Source of the DNA: Pseudogymnoascus destructans
Taxonomy: Eukaryota; Ascomycota; Leotiomycetes; Thelebolales; Thelebolaceae
NCBI RefSeq assembly: GCF_001641265.1
Contig: NW_020167520.1
Location: forward strand, 1,550,001-1,614,000
Length of the DNA stretch: 64,000 bases
Direction of reading: 5' to 3'
The translations under genes were made by a program, and so were the position numbers. Positions 53,746 through 64,000 of this stretch are shown piece by piece. Under the pieces are notes generated by a model that had not been told where the DNA came from, ran no database searches, and saw only the letters and a list, made by a program, of their open reading frames with translations. Numbering within the stretch: position 1 is the first letter of the stretch; each line of letters starts with the position of its first letter.

Positions 53746-56331
53746 ATGAAGGTGGCCGCTCCAACCATCGGCCCCCTTCCTGCAACCATCATCAAGATGG
53801 AGGACAGGAAGAGAGCAGCTGGCCAAAGCGTCGACGACCTTGCTCCGCCTACGAAGCGACAAGCCATGAATGGCGGCAGCAAGGTATCTGTCGACGCCGA
53901 CATGCCATGGAAAGATGACCTGGAGGTGAGTTCCGTCAATCTTTCCTCTGCACACGATCCCTCTGTTAGCTTGGTCCACCACACGTGCCAAGTGTCACTG
54001 TGCGATAGAGGTCGCAAGACTAGATGATACACACATGTCGATGGCCTAGTCTAATGTCCCAGTTGTCACAAACTGTTGTCGACCTCACATACCGATCCTC
54101 GCTCCACATCCCAGACCATTCGACCATATCATTTCATACTACCATCGTTCTATACACAGTTGTGCACATATGGGTTGCGTAGGACTTGTCTAACATGGAT
54201 TACAGAGGTATCAGAAAGATGCAATTTTACGGCAGATGACAGAATACAAACGCGAGAAGGCACTACTCGAGTCAGAATTAAAGGATGTTCGCAAGCGCTC
54301 TGTTGATCACGATGACCACCTACGGGTTGTTGATGCTTGGTGGAGCCAACTGCTGGACGAAGTCAGGCTTTTGACGAAGAATTCTGCGCCAAGCACTTTC
54401 ACTGTAGATGGTACGTTGTTTGCGCCAGACTACAAGGAAGACTATACTGACGCGTTTCCAGCCCCATTTCCCACCGCTACGAACTTTGAGAATAGCGTGG
54501 TGTTTTCGGATCACTTAGCCTCGAAAGCGAAACAAATCAAGGAGATGGTTGCCAACATAATGGCTAACCTTGATACATCCCCGGAAAAGCGAACAGATGA
54601 AGTCCAGGATCTACAGCAAAAGCTAAATAAGCTTCTCGCCTCGCATAAAGACGAAATGGTCAAGTATGATCGGATGCGCGTAGAAAATGAGCAAGCGAAG
54701 GAACGACTGGAAAGCGCCTCACTCCGTGCCCTTAAGCTGGAAAGGAAACTGGAACGCTCCAAGAGCTTAACTGTCGCAAAGTTAGAGCAGCAAGCGATTG
54801 CTGGAACCGGCAACAGTGCTGGTAGCGGGATTGGTAGTGTCGAGAACGGATTCGATACTCGCGCTCAAGTTGCCAACGGCTCAAAAGATACCGAGGCGAA
54901 GGTTGAGGCATCCCAAGTAGCTTTGAAGGAGGCCGTTGCTGTTTCTGATAAGCAAAAGCAACAACTGGAGGAATTGTTCACCGAGAATAAGTCGATAACA
55001 GAGCAGCTTACTGCCGCGAACGCTAGACTGGCCAATCTCACCGAGGACGACTACGCCCGGACCGAGCTGTTCAAGAACTTCAAGAGTCAGCATGAGGAGG
55101 TCATTAAGCGCATCAATCACCTGGAGGCTACCAATATCCAGTTGAGGGAAGAGGCAGAAAAGCTCCAGGCGGAACGCACGACGTACAGGACACAACTTCA
55201 GAACGAAGCGGAAACTGTCAAGGAAGAACTCGAGAGCCAATTGCAACGCTTGGATTCCGATTTAGCACGTGTACGATCTACCAGAGACGAACTGTTGGCT
55301 GACCAAACGATGAGAAAGGCGAACCAGGACCAGGAGCGAACCGCCATAGGCCAGATGAAAGAACTCGTCAGTGCGAAGGAAGATCGCGTAACGAGCTTAG
55401 AATCTGAAGTTCAAAGGCTGAAATCATTAGTGGAAGGTTCTTGTGAGACCACTCCTAAGCCGGAAATTGAAGGATTGGATCTCGCCGAGCTTCAACGAAA
55501 GTATGTTACGCTGGAACAGAGCTTTTCGTCGGTCAACAATGAATTGCCAGCTATGGAGAAAGCATACAAACGTGCAGTCGCGACAGCCTCGAAGAAGGTA
55601 ATGGACTTCGCAGCCCTGGAAGAAAAGGTTTCCATTCTTATTGCCGAAAAATCGAAGGCCGACCAAAAGTACTTCGCCGCTCGCAAGGATATGGACACCA
55701 GAATAGGCGAAGTCAGGGCCCTTAGAGCACAGAACTCGAAGAGCTCGGAAATTATCACGCAGCTGAAGGATGTCGAATCTTCAAACAGAACTATTGTCGC
55801 CGGGCTAGAAAAGCAACTGAGCGATGCCCGACAATTGTACAATTCTACTGTGTTAGATCATAAGAAGCTCCAGTTGACCAGCTCAGAGTCAGCTTCCAAG
55901 CTGGAGAATTTGAGGGCACAGGTATCAGAACTTACCAACATGTTGAGGTCCAAAGACACCGCCCTATCCACCACCAAGCAACGGGCTCAGTCTGTCGAGA
56001 CAGAGCTAGAACAAGTTCGTGCTCGATTTGAGCAATCCGAAAAGGAGAAGGAGACTTGGAAGGCAAAGAGCTTAAGCAATCAATCAGGCGAAGAAGAAAT
56101 GTTGAGAGTAAGTTTATTAGTCGCTGATATATTGGACTTTGCTAACGTATTCTCCAGATGCTCGCATTATGTACTATTTGTCGCAATAATTTCAAGAATA
56201 CGGTCTTGAAGACGTGCGGCCATCTATTCTGCAACCACTGTGTTGAAAACCGCCTAGCGAACCGGATGAGGAAATGCCCCAATTGCTCCAAGGCATTCGA
56301 TAAGATGGACGTCATGACGGTGCACATGTGA
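53746..56331 (+). CDS. BRE1: E3 ubiquitin ligase BRE1 (H2B ubiquitylation)
   Basis: Three exons (53746-53925, 54206-56107, 56158-56331), introns of 280 and 50 bp, 751 residues, phases all consistent. The start at 53746 gives a short Pro-rich leader; the ATG at 53797 (MEDRKRAAG) is an alternative. The basic N-terminus (PPTKRQA) may be a nuclear localisation signal. Almost the whole protein is coiled-coil (about 60-690). The third exon encodes a C-terminal C3HC4 RING (CTIC ... CGHLFCNHC ... CPNC). With RAD6 it adds one ubiquitin to histone H2B, which leads to H3K4 and H3K79 methylation. The length and the RING at the very end match the family. The 280-bp first intron is long for this locus. Confidence 0.94.
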
Positions 56332-56743
56332 TTGCACAGTCACCCTTACTGGCACACGCCAAATTTCCATTTGATCTTTGTATGTCCGTGGCAGAATTCG
56401 AGAAATCAATCTTCTGAGGGGCTTGTATGGTGGTCGGGGGTGCAGGATTGTATGATGTGTTTCGGACGTTTCTGGGTGTTGGCAATGGCTTCCTGCAGCT
56501 ATTGTCAATTCGCCGCATAATTGTACATTAGTTTTTCCTCGGCACGATGGATAATGGCTTGGTTTCCTATGCCGCCTGCGTAGGATAGCCTCGCTGCTAC
56601 AATGAGAGTGGCTTCCCTAAGCGTTGGGTATCAGACTGCTCGTCATAGAAGTAGATATACAATTAAGACGGCTACATTGCTGATATCTTTTTAACTCTCG
56701 AGGTGAAATGCCTGTGCTCACTGTCTATATACTAATACACCAT

Positions 56744-57718
56744 CTATCTCCGAGATGTCGATCCAAACCCCGTACTCTCATGCCGAGCACCGGAACTGGA
56801 CGAACCCCCAGAACTCGACCGGCTAGGTCCCCCATAATTATAACCATTGCCACCACCCCCCATCCACCCCCCTCCCCCTCGAGGCTCCTGCTGCCTATCC
56901 CCTCCAAACCACCCCCCAACCCCCCTGTTCTCTTGCTGCCTATTCCCTCTACTCCCAGCCATATACCCCGCCGCCGCTCCACCCGCAGCACCGCTCCAGA
57001 ACCCCGGCCTCCATCCTCCTTGCCCCGGTGACGACTTTCCCGTTCCTGGATAAGGCGGCGGTGGATCGGTCGGATAGTCTCCTCCCCCTCCCCCCCCCCC
57101 ACCACCACCACCGCCCCATCCGCCTCCCCAGAACCCATCTCGTCTAGGCTCCCTCCTCGGTAGCACCCGCGTGGTACGCCAGTCCTGCCAAATCGAATAC
57201 AGAATCCACGCCGCGACGCCCAGGAAGATGGCCCAGAACACAAACTGCGCGAACCCACTCACGTCACCGTCCTGGCCGGAAAAAACATTATGTCCACCAC
57301 TCCCGTACACTTCCTCCCCCCTCTTCGTCAACAACAACCGATACTCGACACCACAACTCCCCTTCAACACCCTGGGATCCTCCGGACTGTCGTAGCCCTC
57401 ACATATCACATCCGTGCTCCCCAACTTAAATTCCTCCGGCAAATCAGCCGTGCACGTCCACTGGATGTTCTCATCGTCGTAGTCGCTCCCCGCGTTCTTG
57501 CAGCGCATCACGTCGATGCTGTAGTGTCTGCAGCCGTTGCCGCCGGCGCATTTTAGTTGTGGGATTGCGGGGACCCGGCGGTGCGCGGTGGAGGCTGAGG
57601 AGCGGAGGGTTAGGGATTTGACTTGCGAGAGGAGGACGCTGGTGCCGGATTTGCGGGCGGCGGTGGTGGGATCTGAGAGGGTGAGGAGGGCGAGGAGGAG
57701 GGGGGTGAGAAGGTGCAT
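56744..57718 (-). CDS. SARAF-like store-operated Ca2+ entry regulator
   Basis: 324 residues from the ATG at 57718; the frame is open to 57856 but the signal peptide starts here (MHLLTPLLLALLTLSDPTTAA). The luminal domain (about 22-150) has the Cys pattern and phrases of the SARAF/TMEM66 family (DUF1183): LKCAGGNGC, MRCKNAGSDYDDENIQWTC, STDVICEGYDSPEDPRVLKGSCGVEYRL. One membrane helix follows (about 156-177, QFVFWAIFLGVAAWILYSIW). The cytosolic tail is Gly/Pro/Ser-rich, with a poly-Gly run and WGGGWGGGG. In animals SARAF is an ER protein that turns off STIM-Orai calcium entry; the fungal role is not settled. Intact. Confidence 0.88.
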   Translation of the reverse strand: MHLLTPLLLALLTLSDPTTAARKSGTSVLLSQVKSLTLRSSASTAHRRVPAIPQLKCAGGNGCRHYSIDVMRCKNAGSDYDDENIQWTCTADLPEEFKLGSTDVICEGYDSPEDPRVLKGSCGVEYRLLLTKRGEEVYGSGGHNVFSGQDGDVSGFAQFVFWAIFLGVAAWILYSIWQDWRTTRVLPRREPRRDGFWGGGWGGGGGGGGGGGGDYPTDPPPPYPGTGKSSPGQGGWRPGFWSGAAGGAAAGYMAGSRGNRQQENRGVGGWFGGDRQQEPRGGGGWMGGGGNGYNYGGPSRSSSGGSSSSGARHESTGFGSTSRR

Positions 57719-58129
57719 TTTGGGGAGATGTGATAGTGTAGTGAGAGGTTCTGCCAGTGACGGAGTTTGAGAAATAGCCACGGGGACAAACTTTAATATG
57801 CGGGCATGAAGTTCGTTCGTGCTACTGATGTTGATATAGAGAGATATGAGAGTCAAAGGAGACGACAGATTTCAGATACTTGGTGGTTGGCATACGTACT
57901 CGAGGTATTGGTCGACGAGGTTGTGTGGCCTGTGATTGGTCGGAGCTCATAAGGCTACCTCGGCCTCTCGGTCAGAACAGCTCAGAGCGCAGCCTTGCGA
58001 TCTTCAAGCAACCTCACTCGGGACAGCAAGGTGTCGGGAATTCCAACAATTACTGGAGCGAATTCTCGCAATCGCGAGGTACGAGCAACGAAACCAGGAT
58101 CGACGGTGCGATATACTCGAATATACAGG

Positions 58130-59792
58130 ATGCGTCAGAGAATCACCTTCGTCCATGAGCCGCAGGATGGGATTGATCCAAAGTCAATCGGCATCCACAC
58201 CAACACCTTATCAGTCTCTGGCCTCAAAGCCGCAAGGGAAGATCATATAACTCTATCCCTTGACGAACTCCCGCAGGACCTGCGAGTAGCTCTTAGCCAA
58301 ACGAAAGAACTGCATATTCGATATGTAACGCCGGCGTCATACGAGTCGATACCACCGTTCAATTCTCAGCTGTCGCCAGGGCTGCATGTTTATTACACCC
58401 CCAAGACCGAGGTTGGGAAGGAGGGCCAGGAGTATGTTGTCAGCTAGGATTTTATACCATGTTCATGTAGCTGATAGTCTGCAAGATTCAGTGGTTTATT
58501 ATGTGGCCTCATAGATACGCTCTTTTACTTACAAGACAAATCGCTCTGCCAGACCCCCGAAGTAGCCTCCCCCCTCTTCCTTCCCTCCACCCCCACCGCC
58601 CGGGATCCATTGCTAAGAGTTCCAGATATCATTCACCTCCCTCCCATCCAAAAACCCCAAACACAGAGGCGTATATGAATACTACCTCCGCGAATCCGCC
58701 CTCTCTCCCGCCGGCGGCGCATCCGCCCTACAATCCTACTTCAAGCGCATCTGCGCCAGCACAACCTGCCGGACCCGCATCGACGAAGGCGTCACAGCCG
58801 CCTCTATTGATCTCGACTTCAGTTCCTCCAGCAACACCGCAACAATCACCACCTCCTGGTCCCCCCGAACCTGGACCTCCGTCGCGGTATCAAAGATAGA
58901 CCACACCGACCGCGTCGAGCTCGGCATTCTCTCCAACGAAAAGCCAATCCGGCCCGACGACCTCAACATGTCCGGCTTCCTCACCGTGCTCGGGGAATCA
59001 GAGAAGCCCGCACCTACCATGTTTCAGTTCCCCAGCCGACACCATAAGCACGCTGCGAAATTCAGTAGCTCGTTCATTGAACCGACTGGCCTGCATCCTA
59101 CATTGCAGCTGTCGGTTAGCAACAGTGAGCCCCCGAAAAACAGGGAGGGGTGTAGGTTGAACGCCCATTTGATGCTGCCGAGGAGTGTGTTTCCGGATAA
59201 ATACCAGTTCCGCGATGCCCTCTTCATGGCGTCGAAGAATCTTACTGCGCTTCGACATGTCACGATCCCGGTCGATTTGGAGGCGCCGGAATACACGATG
59301 GCACTCTGGGGGTCCTCGCTGCTGATTGAGCTTGCCCCTCCGCCTCCTAGTGAGGAGTCTTGGACTGCGGAAATCCCGTTACATCTCAGATACCTGCTGC
59401 CGAGCGGGTCGGGGTATAGTTCCACCTCCCTCCCCTCCCCGGTGCTATTCTGGGCGTGTGAAGCGGATGAAGAGAGTAAGTTGGAGGGGAATCCGTTTGA
59501 TAGGGTGAATTTGGGGCATGATGGACTGTTTGGGGATAAGACGCTGTTTTATCACCTTGGAAGGGAGAAAGGGGAGGAGGGGTATAAGGAAGTCAGTGTG
59601 CCGGTTCTGAGTACGAGATTTAATAGTGAGATAGAGCTGGGGACGGCGGTGGTGGTGTTGCTGGGGTTTGGGTGGGTGTTGTGGAAGTTGTGGGGGGTGG
59701 GGAGGGGGGTTGGGTATGGGAGGGGTGGGGAGGGGAGGGGGGATGGGTATGGGAGGGGTGGGGGGGGGAAGGTGGAAGGGAAGGAGGAGTGA
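58130..59792 (+). CDS. PBN1: PBN1/PIG-X, GPI-mannosyltransferase I subunit; splicing unresolved
   Basis: The start MRQRITFVHEPQDGIDP and LKAAREDHITLSLDELPQDLR, SPGLHVYYTP are the PBN1 N-terminus (58130-58431). A GTATGT at 58432 is a likely donor. The frame from about 58670 (YEYYLRESALSPAGGA) runs without stop to 59792 and holds LNMSGFLTVLGE, FPSRHHKHAAKFSSSF, GLHPTLQL, WTAEIPLHLRYL and a C-terminal membrane helix (TAVVVLLGFGWVLWKLW). The piece in between (58520-58670) changes frame: an LCQTPEVASPLF phrase fits the family but ends in a stop at about 58676. A second small intron or a frameshift must lie there. PBN1 sits in the ER membrane and supports GPI14 in adding the first mannose of GPI anchors. 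The C-terminal Gly-rich tail runs into a minisatellite. Confidence 0.8.
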
Positions 59793-59992
59793 TGGGGGGG
59801 CGAAGGTGGAGGGGAAGGAGGAGTGATTGGGGGGGGGAGGTGGAGGGGAAGGAGGAGTGATTGGGGGGGGGAGGTGGAGGGGAAGGAGGAGTGATTGGGG
59901 GGGGAGGTGGAGGGGAAGGAGGAGTGATTGGGGGGGGAGGTGGAGGGGAAGGAGGAGTGATTGGGGGGGGGAGGTGGAGGGGAAGGAGGAGC
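59791..59992. repeat. G-rich minisatellite, 6 units of 33-34 bp
   Basis: Units start at 59791, 59825, 59859, 59893, 59926 and 59959 (GATTGGGGGGGGAGGTGGAG, then GGGAAGGAGGAGT). They differ mostly in the length of the G run. The last 34 bp of the PBN1 coding region are a clear seventh, diverged unit, so the array grew from the gene end and each unit carries the TGA stop. Runs of four or more G could form quadruplexes in the PBN1 3' UTR. Confidence 0.9.
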
Positions 59993-61696
59993 GATTAGTA
60001 TATAACTGGCTATACTGTGATGCATCGTGGCTTGTTTTGTAGTGAATGTTATAGTGAATGTTTCCACCTAAGAATCACTCTTGATTGGTTGTTTCATGTG
60101 ATTGTGCACAGTCGTGACAGTCGGTGTATTGTATACATCAACAGACTCGTAGGCCATACCGCATGGTGTTATTCTAAATGATTGTGTATTCCAATGCACA
60201 CACGACTAAAGCCCTTCTGTGCGCCCAGTTTTCAGGCCAGGTTTTTGCGTACAGTATTGCCTATACTATACACATAAAGTCATACCGATACTGGCCCATT
60301 GAGATCCATGGCCTCTTAACGCGTCTTCACTCCGTCGGACAAGACAATTATTGAGCCAGCAACCAGTTCAGCTACAAACCTACTAGTTATACTATACAGA
60401 TACAGTCTACAAAGAACAATCCAATTCTCCTACAACAATGATAATATCCCTCCGCCCCGATGAGCTGGGTTGAGGTGATCTTCTATAATCTGTAACGATT
60501 CATTGGCCCGCTAGCCACCTCGCTGGCGAGAACCAGCCGCCGTCTTACCGCGCGTCAGGGAGTTGGGATGATTTATTTGTTTATTGTAGTGTACTGAGGA
60601 TGCTATTGAGATACAGGATCTACTATTGTCTACTATTGTCTACTATTGTGTACTATTGTCTACTATTGTCTACGATTCTCTACTATTATCTACTATTCTC
60701 TACTATTATCTACTATTGTCTACGATTCTCTACTATTATCTACTATTCTCTACTATTATCTACTATTGTCTACGATTCTCTACTATTATCTACTATTCTC
60801 TACTATTATCTACTATTGTCTACTATTGTCTACGATTCTCTACTATTATCTACTATTGTCTACTATTGTCTACTATTGTCTACTATTGTCTACTATTATC
60901 TACTATTATCTACTATTATCTACTATTATCTACTATTATCTACTATTGTCTCTCTCTCTCTCCTTAGAAACAGGGGTCTTCGCATGTGGCGTTAAGCCCT
61001 CTGCCAAGATTAGAATAAGCCCATAAGAGTAAGTTACTTATGATCAATACATACGCTCGCGGAACAAGACACGGTTGCCGTCGATTTAATTGTTCCAACA
61101 GTACTGGAGTGCTTCATGAGTTAATTATTATCATTCTTCTATCCTCCATCATCAATTATCCCACTGTAGACCACTGTCGATGTAGAAAATAAATAAAAAT
61201 CCGGGCGGACTGCAACCGACCAATCAAACCCCGCAAATAAACCCAAAAATCTCGCTAAGTGGGAAACCTTGGCTTGGGATTGAGGACCAGCTTTCTTTCA
61301 ATTGTCTCAATAGCCACTTTTCACACGTATTCATGGTCACGTTTCTAACAATCAACAAGACTTCTTTCCTATAATTATCAAGCTATTGCCGATGATTGCA
61401 ACGAGAAGGCCAATTGTCGGCTTCTATTGTCTCGTCAACGGAGTTCTTGAGGAGTCGTCAAATCTCTAATTACTTCTACCGTACACCCCCCTTCAACCGT
61501 GCATCCATCACACGCCTCCCTCCCATCATCATCCACCATTTACCAACAACAATCCATCCGTCCTTCTTAATATCAACTCTAACCTGGCTTTTCCATCACT
61601 GGCCGCCATTCCAATCATTCCCCCCGTGACTCTCACCTTTGAGGGTCACGTCCAACCCCGGTGCGAAATCATCACATTGCTGGACCCGCTCGCAGA
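59993..61696. other. intergenic with decamer satellite
   Basis: No gene supported between PBN1 and the last gene. It contains the decamer array listed separately. 61200-61696 is the promoter side of the next gene, with CT-rich leader before the ATG. Confidence 0.5.
60621..60950. repeat. 10-bp satellite, 33 units with 50-bp higher order
   Basis: Thirty-three consecutive 10-bp units with no length change: TACTATTGTC, TACTATTATC, TACTATTCTC, TACGATTCTC and one TACTATTGTG. From 60671 to 60820 the five-unit order TACGATTCTC, TACTATTATC, TACTATTCTC, TACTATTATC, TACTATTGTC is repeated three times. A short (TC)n run follows. All three forward frames are open through it, so long apparent reading frames here are artefacts. 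Confidence 0.95.
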
Positions 61697-64000
61697 ATGT
61701 CCAGAAATGGCGATGAAGGCGGCTCTCGTGCAGGTCACGGGCCAAACACCTCGACATCATCACGCCCGCGTCTGATCGTCAAACTCCCCGTCCCCAGTCT
61801 CCGCAACCTGAGCATCTTCTCTCACCCTTCCACTAATTCACACGCCGCCGCCGCCGCGCCCTCGGCCTTCCCGGCGGCCCCCCCAGCAAACGCTCCCAAG
61901 CGCAGAGGCCGCCCGCCCAAAAATCTGCACAGGCCGGACTACGCGCCGCCTCCGCCGAAACCAAAGGTATCTGATCTCCCCAAGCCCCTCGCCACGCGCT
62001 CGAGCAAGCGCAAGGCTGCTGAGATGAGTGGGGAGCCTGGGGGTCCCGGGGATTCGGTTACGGGTGACGGGGATGAGGATTTTGACGGTAACCAGCCACC
62101 GCGCAAAAAGTCACGCTCGCTGTCGCAGGTTCCGCCGATGAGGATTTCGACTAGGAATAGAGGGCGTAGACATTCGAATTCGGAGGTCGCTAATCATGAG
62201 GGGGCCGAGGAAATCACTAATGGTCACGTTACGCCGGCTGCTTCGCTGCACAAGGAGTCGTCTCAATCTGAACGGGAAATTCAGGTTGCTAGGACTTCAT
62301 CACGTGCTAGGAAGCAAGAGAACTTAACGTCGAGCAATGAGCTCATGGCTTCTATTGAGCCTCATGAGCGCCTTGAGAGAGATGGAGGTGCTCTGGGTGT
62401 AACTACGAGAGCTGGTGCTAGAACCAGATCTACATCAACCAAAGCACATGCGGCTACCCAGGATTACGATACCATTATATCTGTTGTCGCTACTGAAGAA
62501 GTATTGGATGCCGTCAACGGTGAAGCTGACGGCATTCAATCCGACGCCGGCACTCCTCTTAAACCCAGAGGCCGGGGTCGCTGGCCAAACGGGGCTATCA
62601 AAGCCAAGGCAATGGTAGCAGCGCTTTCCAAGAAAGCTGCATCAAAGAAAAAGGGTGCACCGGGAAAGAGAAAGACTTCTGATGATGCAGTCGTGCAAGC
62701 GGTTTACGACAGGCAAGCACATTTGAGGTCATCATATAAAGACCTCCGCAAGATCATCATAAGAGCCGAGCAGGCGCTGCTTGATCGTGCACTAGAGGAA
62801 TTGGAAGAGGATCCGGAGCGCCACAAGAAGACGCCGTATTATGAGAATGTAATGAAGGGTCTCGACGCGCGCCATACCAAGGTGTTGGCGCAGAATGAGC
62901 GGAAGGACCGGTTGAAGCGTGATTTGTTGGAGAGGCGGTTTGAGGCCAATGTGGCCAGCACGTGGCAGCAGCATAATGTAAGTTTTGGCGTAAGTTACGC
63001 GTGGTCAGATCACTAATTCCATATAGCTGGAGGTCAAGGAATTGCAGGAGAAGTATGAGATGATTTGCAAGCGCGCTATTATGGAAGTCTTGAAGCAGGC
63101 AGCTCGTGACGACGACGATGCTGCAACTGTTACTGAGGTATGCTTCCTCTACTTCCTTGGCGTTATGACGTTCCTAACTAAAATAGATTGAGACACTGGA
63201 TCCTGCCCATGTATCAGCTGTGTTGGAGGGCGCGGAAGAAAATGAAGCAGAAGAGGTAGCCACGCCTGTGGAACTTGAGATCAAGAAACCTGTGCCGAGG
63301 GGAAGAAAGAGCGCCAAAAAGCGTATTGCGGACGATGAGCCGCTTGGAAGGCGGGTCGCGCGGCGCCACGCACCTGCTATGCTTTCTGCTACTACGCAGG
63401 GTGGAGAAGATTCAGAGGCAGAAGTGGCTCCTGAAGCGCCTCTGATTATCACAACGCCGAGCCGACAAAGAAATAAGTACCAGTTTGACGAGTATGGCGT
63501 TTGCGTCCCAACTGAGTCCAAGAAGGGGGCTCAGAAGGAAGAGCCGAATAACAGGGCTGTTGTCAGACCCTGGATTACGTTTACGAATGATGAGATTGGC
63601 CTCCGAAACTATCCTGAGGAGATCAAAGAAACCAACAGAGGCCCAATACCGAGTGGCTATATTCACCTTGACCAGTTCAGAGGCATATATGATATTTCAG
63701 GTAGGGCCGAAGACTACGATGGGGACCTTATCAACAGACACCTTCTCCATCCGAGGATGGGTCTTCCTGTTCCTGGCTCCATCAACCCCGATAACGCTGT
63801 ACCCTCCACGGACTGGACAAAGGTCCTGAAAAACACGCCTGCGCCCATCTTCATTCGCGATGAAGAATATCCCGAGGGACAGTCCACATCCAAGTCTTGG
63901 AATATAATCATGACTGAGCGAAAGTGGAAGGAACTTGAGAGGCGTATGGATGCTGGGATGAGCTTGAGGGTTGGCTTGGGCAGGACGGGATTGGCCACGT
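61697..64000 (+). CDS. nuclear AT-hook protein, 3' end beyond the window
   Basis: Three exons seen (61697-62977, 63027-63137, 63188 onward) with 49- and 50-bp introns and phase 0 at both; open to the last base. At least 734 residues. Starts MSRNGDEGGSRAGHG; RLIVKLPVPSLRNL near residue 30; an AT-hook KRRGRPPK at about 70; a long Arg/Ser-rich disordered part with many KK/RR signals; a helical segment (residues about 335-440, RSSYKDLRKIIIRAEQALLDRALEELEEDPERH). Further on is a part rich in aromatic/proline phrases (YQFDEYGVCVP, VVRPWITFTNDEIG, GYIHLDQFRGIYD, KSWNIIMTERKWKELERRMD). I do not recognise the family. It is likely a chromatin or transcription protein. Confidence 0.75.

Noticed and set aside
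59552..60067. Minus-strand Pro/Ser-rich frame (NHSSFPSTSPP repeats)
   Set aside because: Reading of the PBN1 end and the G-rich minisatellite on the opposite strand.
60600..61026. Open frames with STIVYYCLLL repeats
   Set aside because: All three frames are open through the 10-bp satellite simply because no unit has a stop in any frame; no real coding signal.
1..64000. CRISPR arrays, operons or a bacterial-type defence system
   Set aside because: No regularly spaced direct repeats with unique spacers; the gene structure is eukaryotic throughout.

Overview
The window is nuclear DNA of a filamentous ascomycete (Pezizomycotina; a leotiomycete-like lineage is my guess, not proven). The signs are short GT-AG introns of about 50 to 85 bp with CTAAC/CTGAC branch sites, a dispersed 5S rRNA gene, a NACHT-ankyrin gene relic, fungal Ty3/gypsy, hAT and Fot1/pogo elements, and readily recognised fungal housekeeping genes on both strands.

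Layout. From 0 to 13 kb the window is gene-poor: a bZIP protein with a run of NHQA repeats (minus), a stretch of decayed repeats, an SMP-30/gluconolactonase gene and two small Cys-rich genes. From 13.3 to 28.4 kb lies a nest of transposons. A Fot1/pogo element, with recognisable terminal repeats at 13.88 and 28.36 kb, encloses a DUF4246 gene fragment, an intact-looking 5S rRNA gene and older transposase debris. It is split by a hAT element (17080-27224, 8-bp duplication). The hAT is split by a full-length chromovirus-type Ty3/gypsy element (17233-24707, 5-bp duplication). The gypsy reverse transcriptase is in turn split by an inverted solo LTR of the same family (20898-21372, 5-bp duplication). 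All three duplications can be read directly, so the order of insertion is clear. From 28.5 to 30.4 kb there is a second divergent pair of the same small Cys-rich genes that lie to the left of the nest. From 31.6 to 64 kb is a gene-dense housekeeping region: a MUP1-like amino-acid permease, SET2, an AT-hook protein, an unrecognised coiled-coil/beta-rich protein, AOS1, BMT5, a NACHT-ankyrin pseudogene, BDP1, BRE1, SARAF, PBN1 and the 5' part of a nuclear AT-hook protein cut by the window edge.

How genes relate. SET2 (H3K36 methylation) and BRE1 (H2B ubiquitylation) are both transcription-coupled chromatin modifiers. BDP1 (TFIIIB) serves RNA polymerase III, which would read the 5S gene. AOS1 (SUMO E1) and BRE1 belong to the ubiquitin-like systems. 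SARAF and PBN1 act at the ER. These are independent genes, not operons.

Most unusual content: (1) an antisense zinc-cluster protein gene inside the gypsy element between pol and the 3' LTR; (2) a textbook A AAA AAC -1 frameshift site joining gag to pol, with an extra in-frame TGA just before the Gag zinc knuckle; (3) a small-protein family with the N-terminal pattern MC-x8-C-x-H-x(7-9)-C, present four times as two divergent pairs flanking the transposon nest; (4) a 123-bp MITE family whose second copy sits exactly where the NACHT ATPase has been lost from an NLR-like gene.
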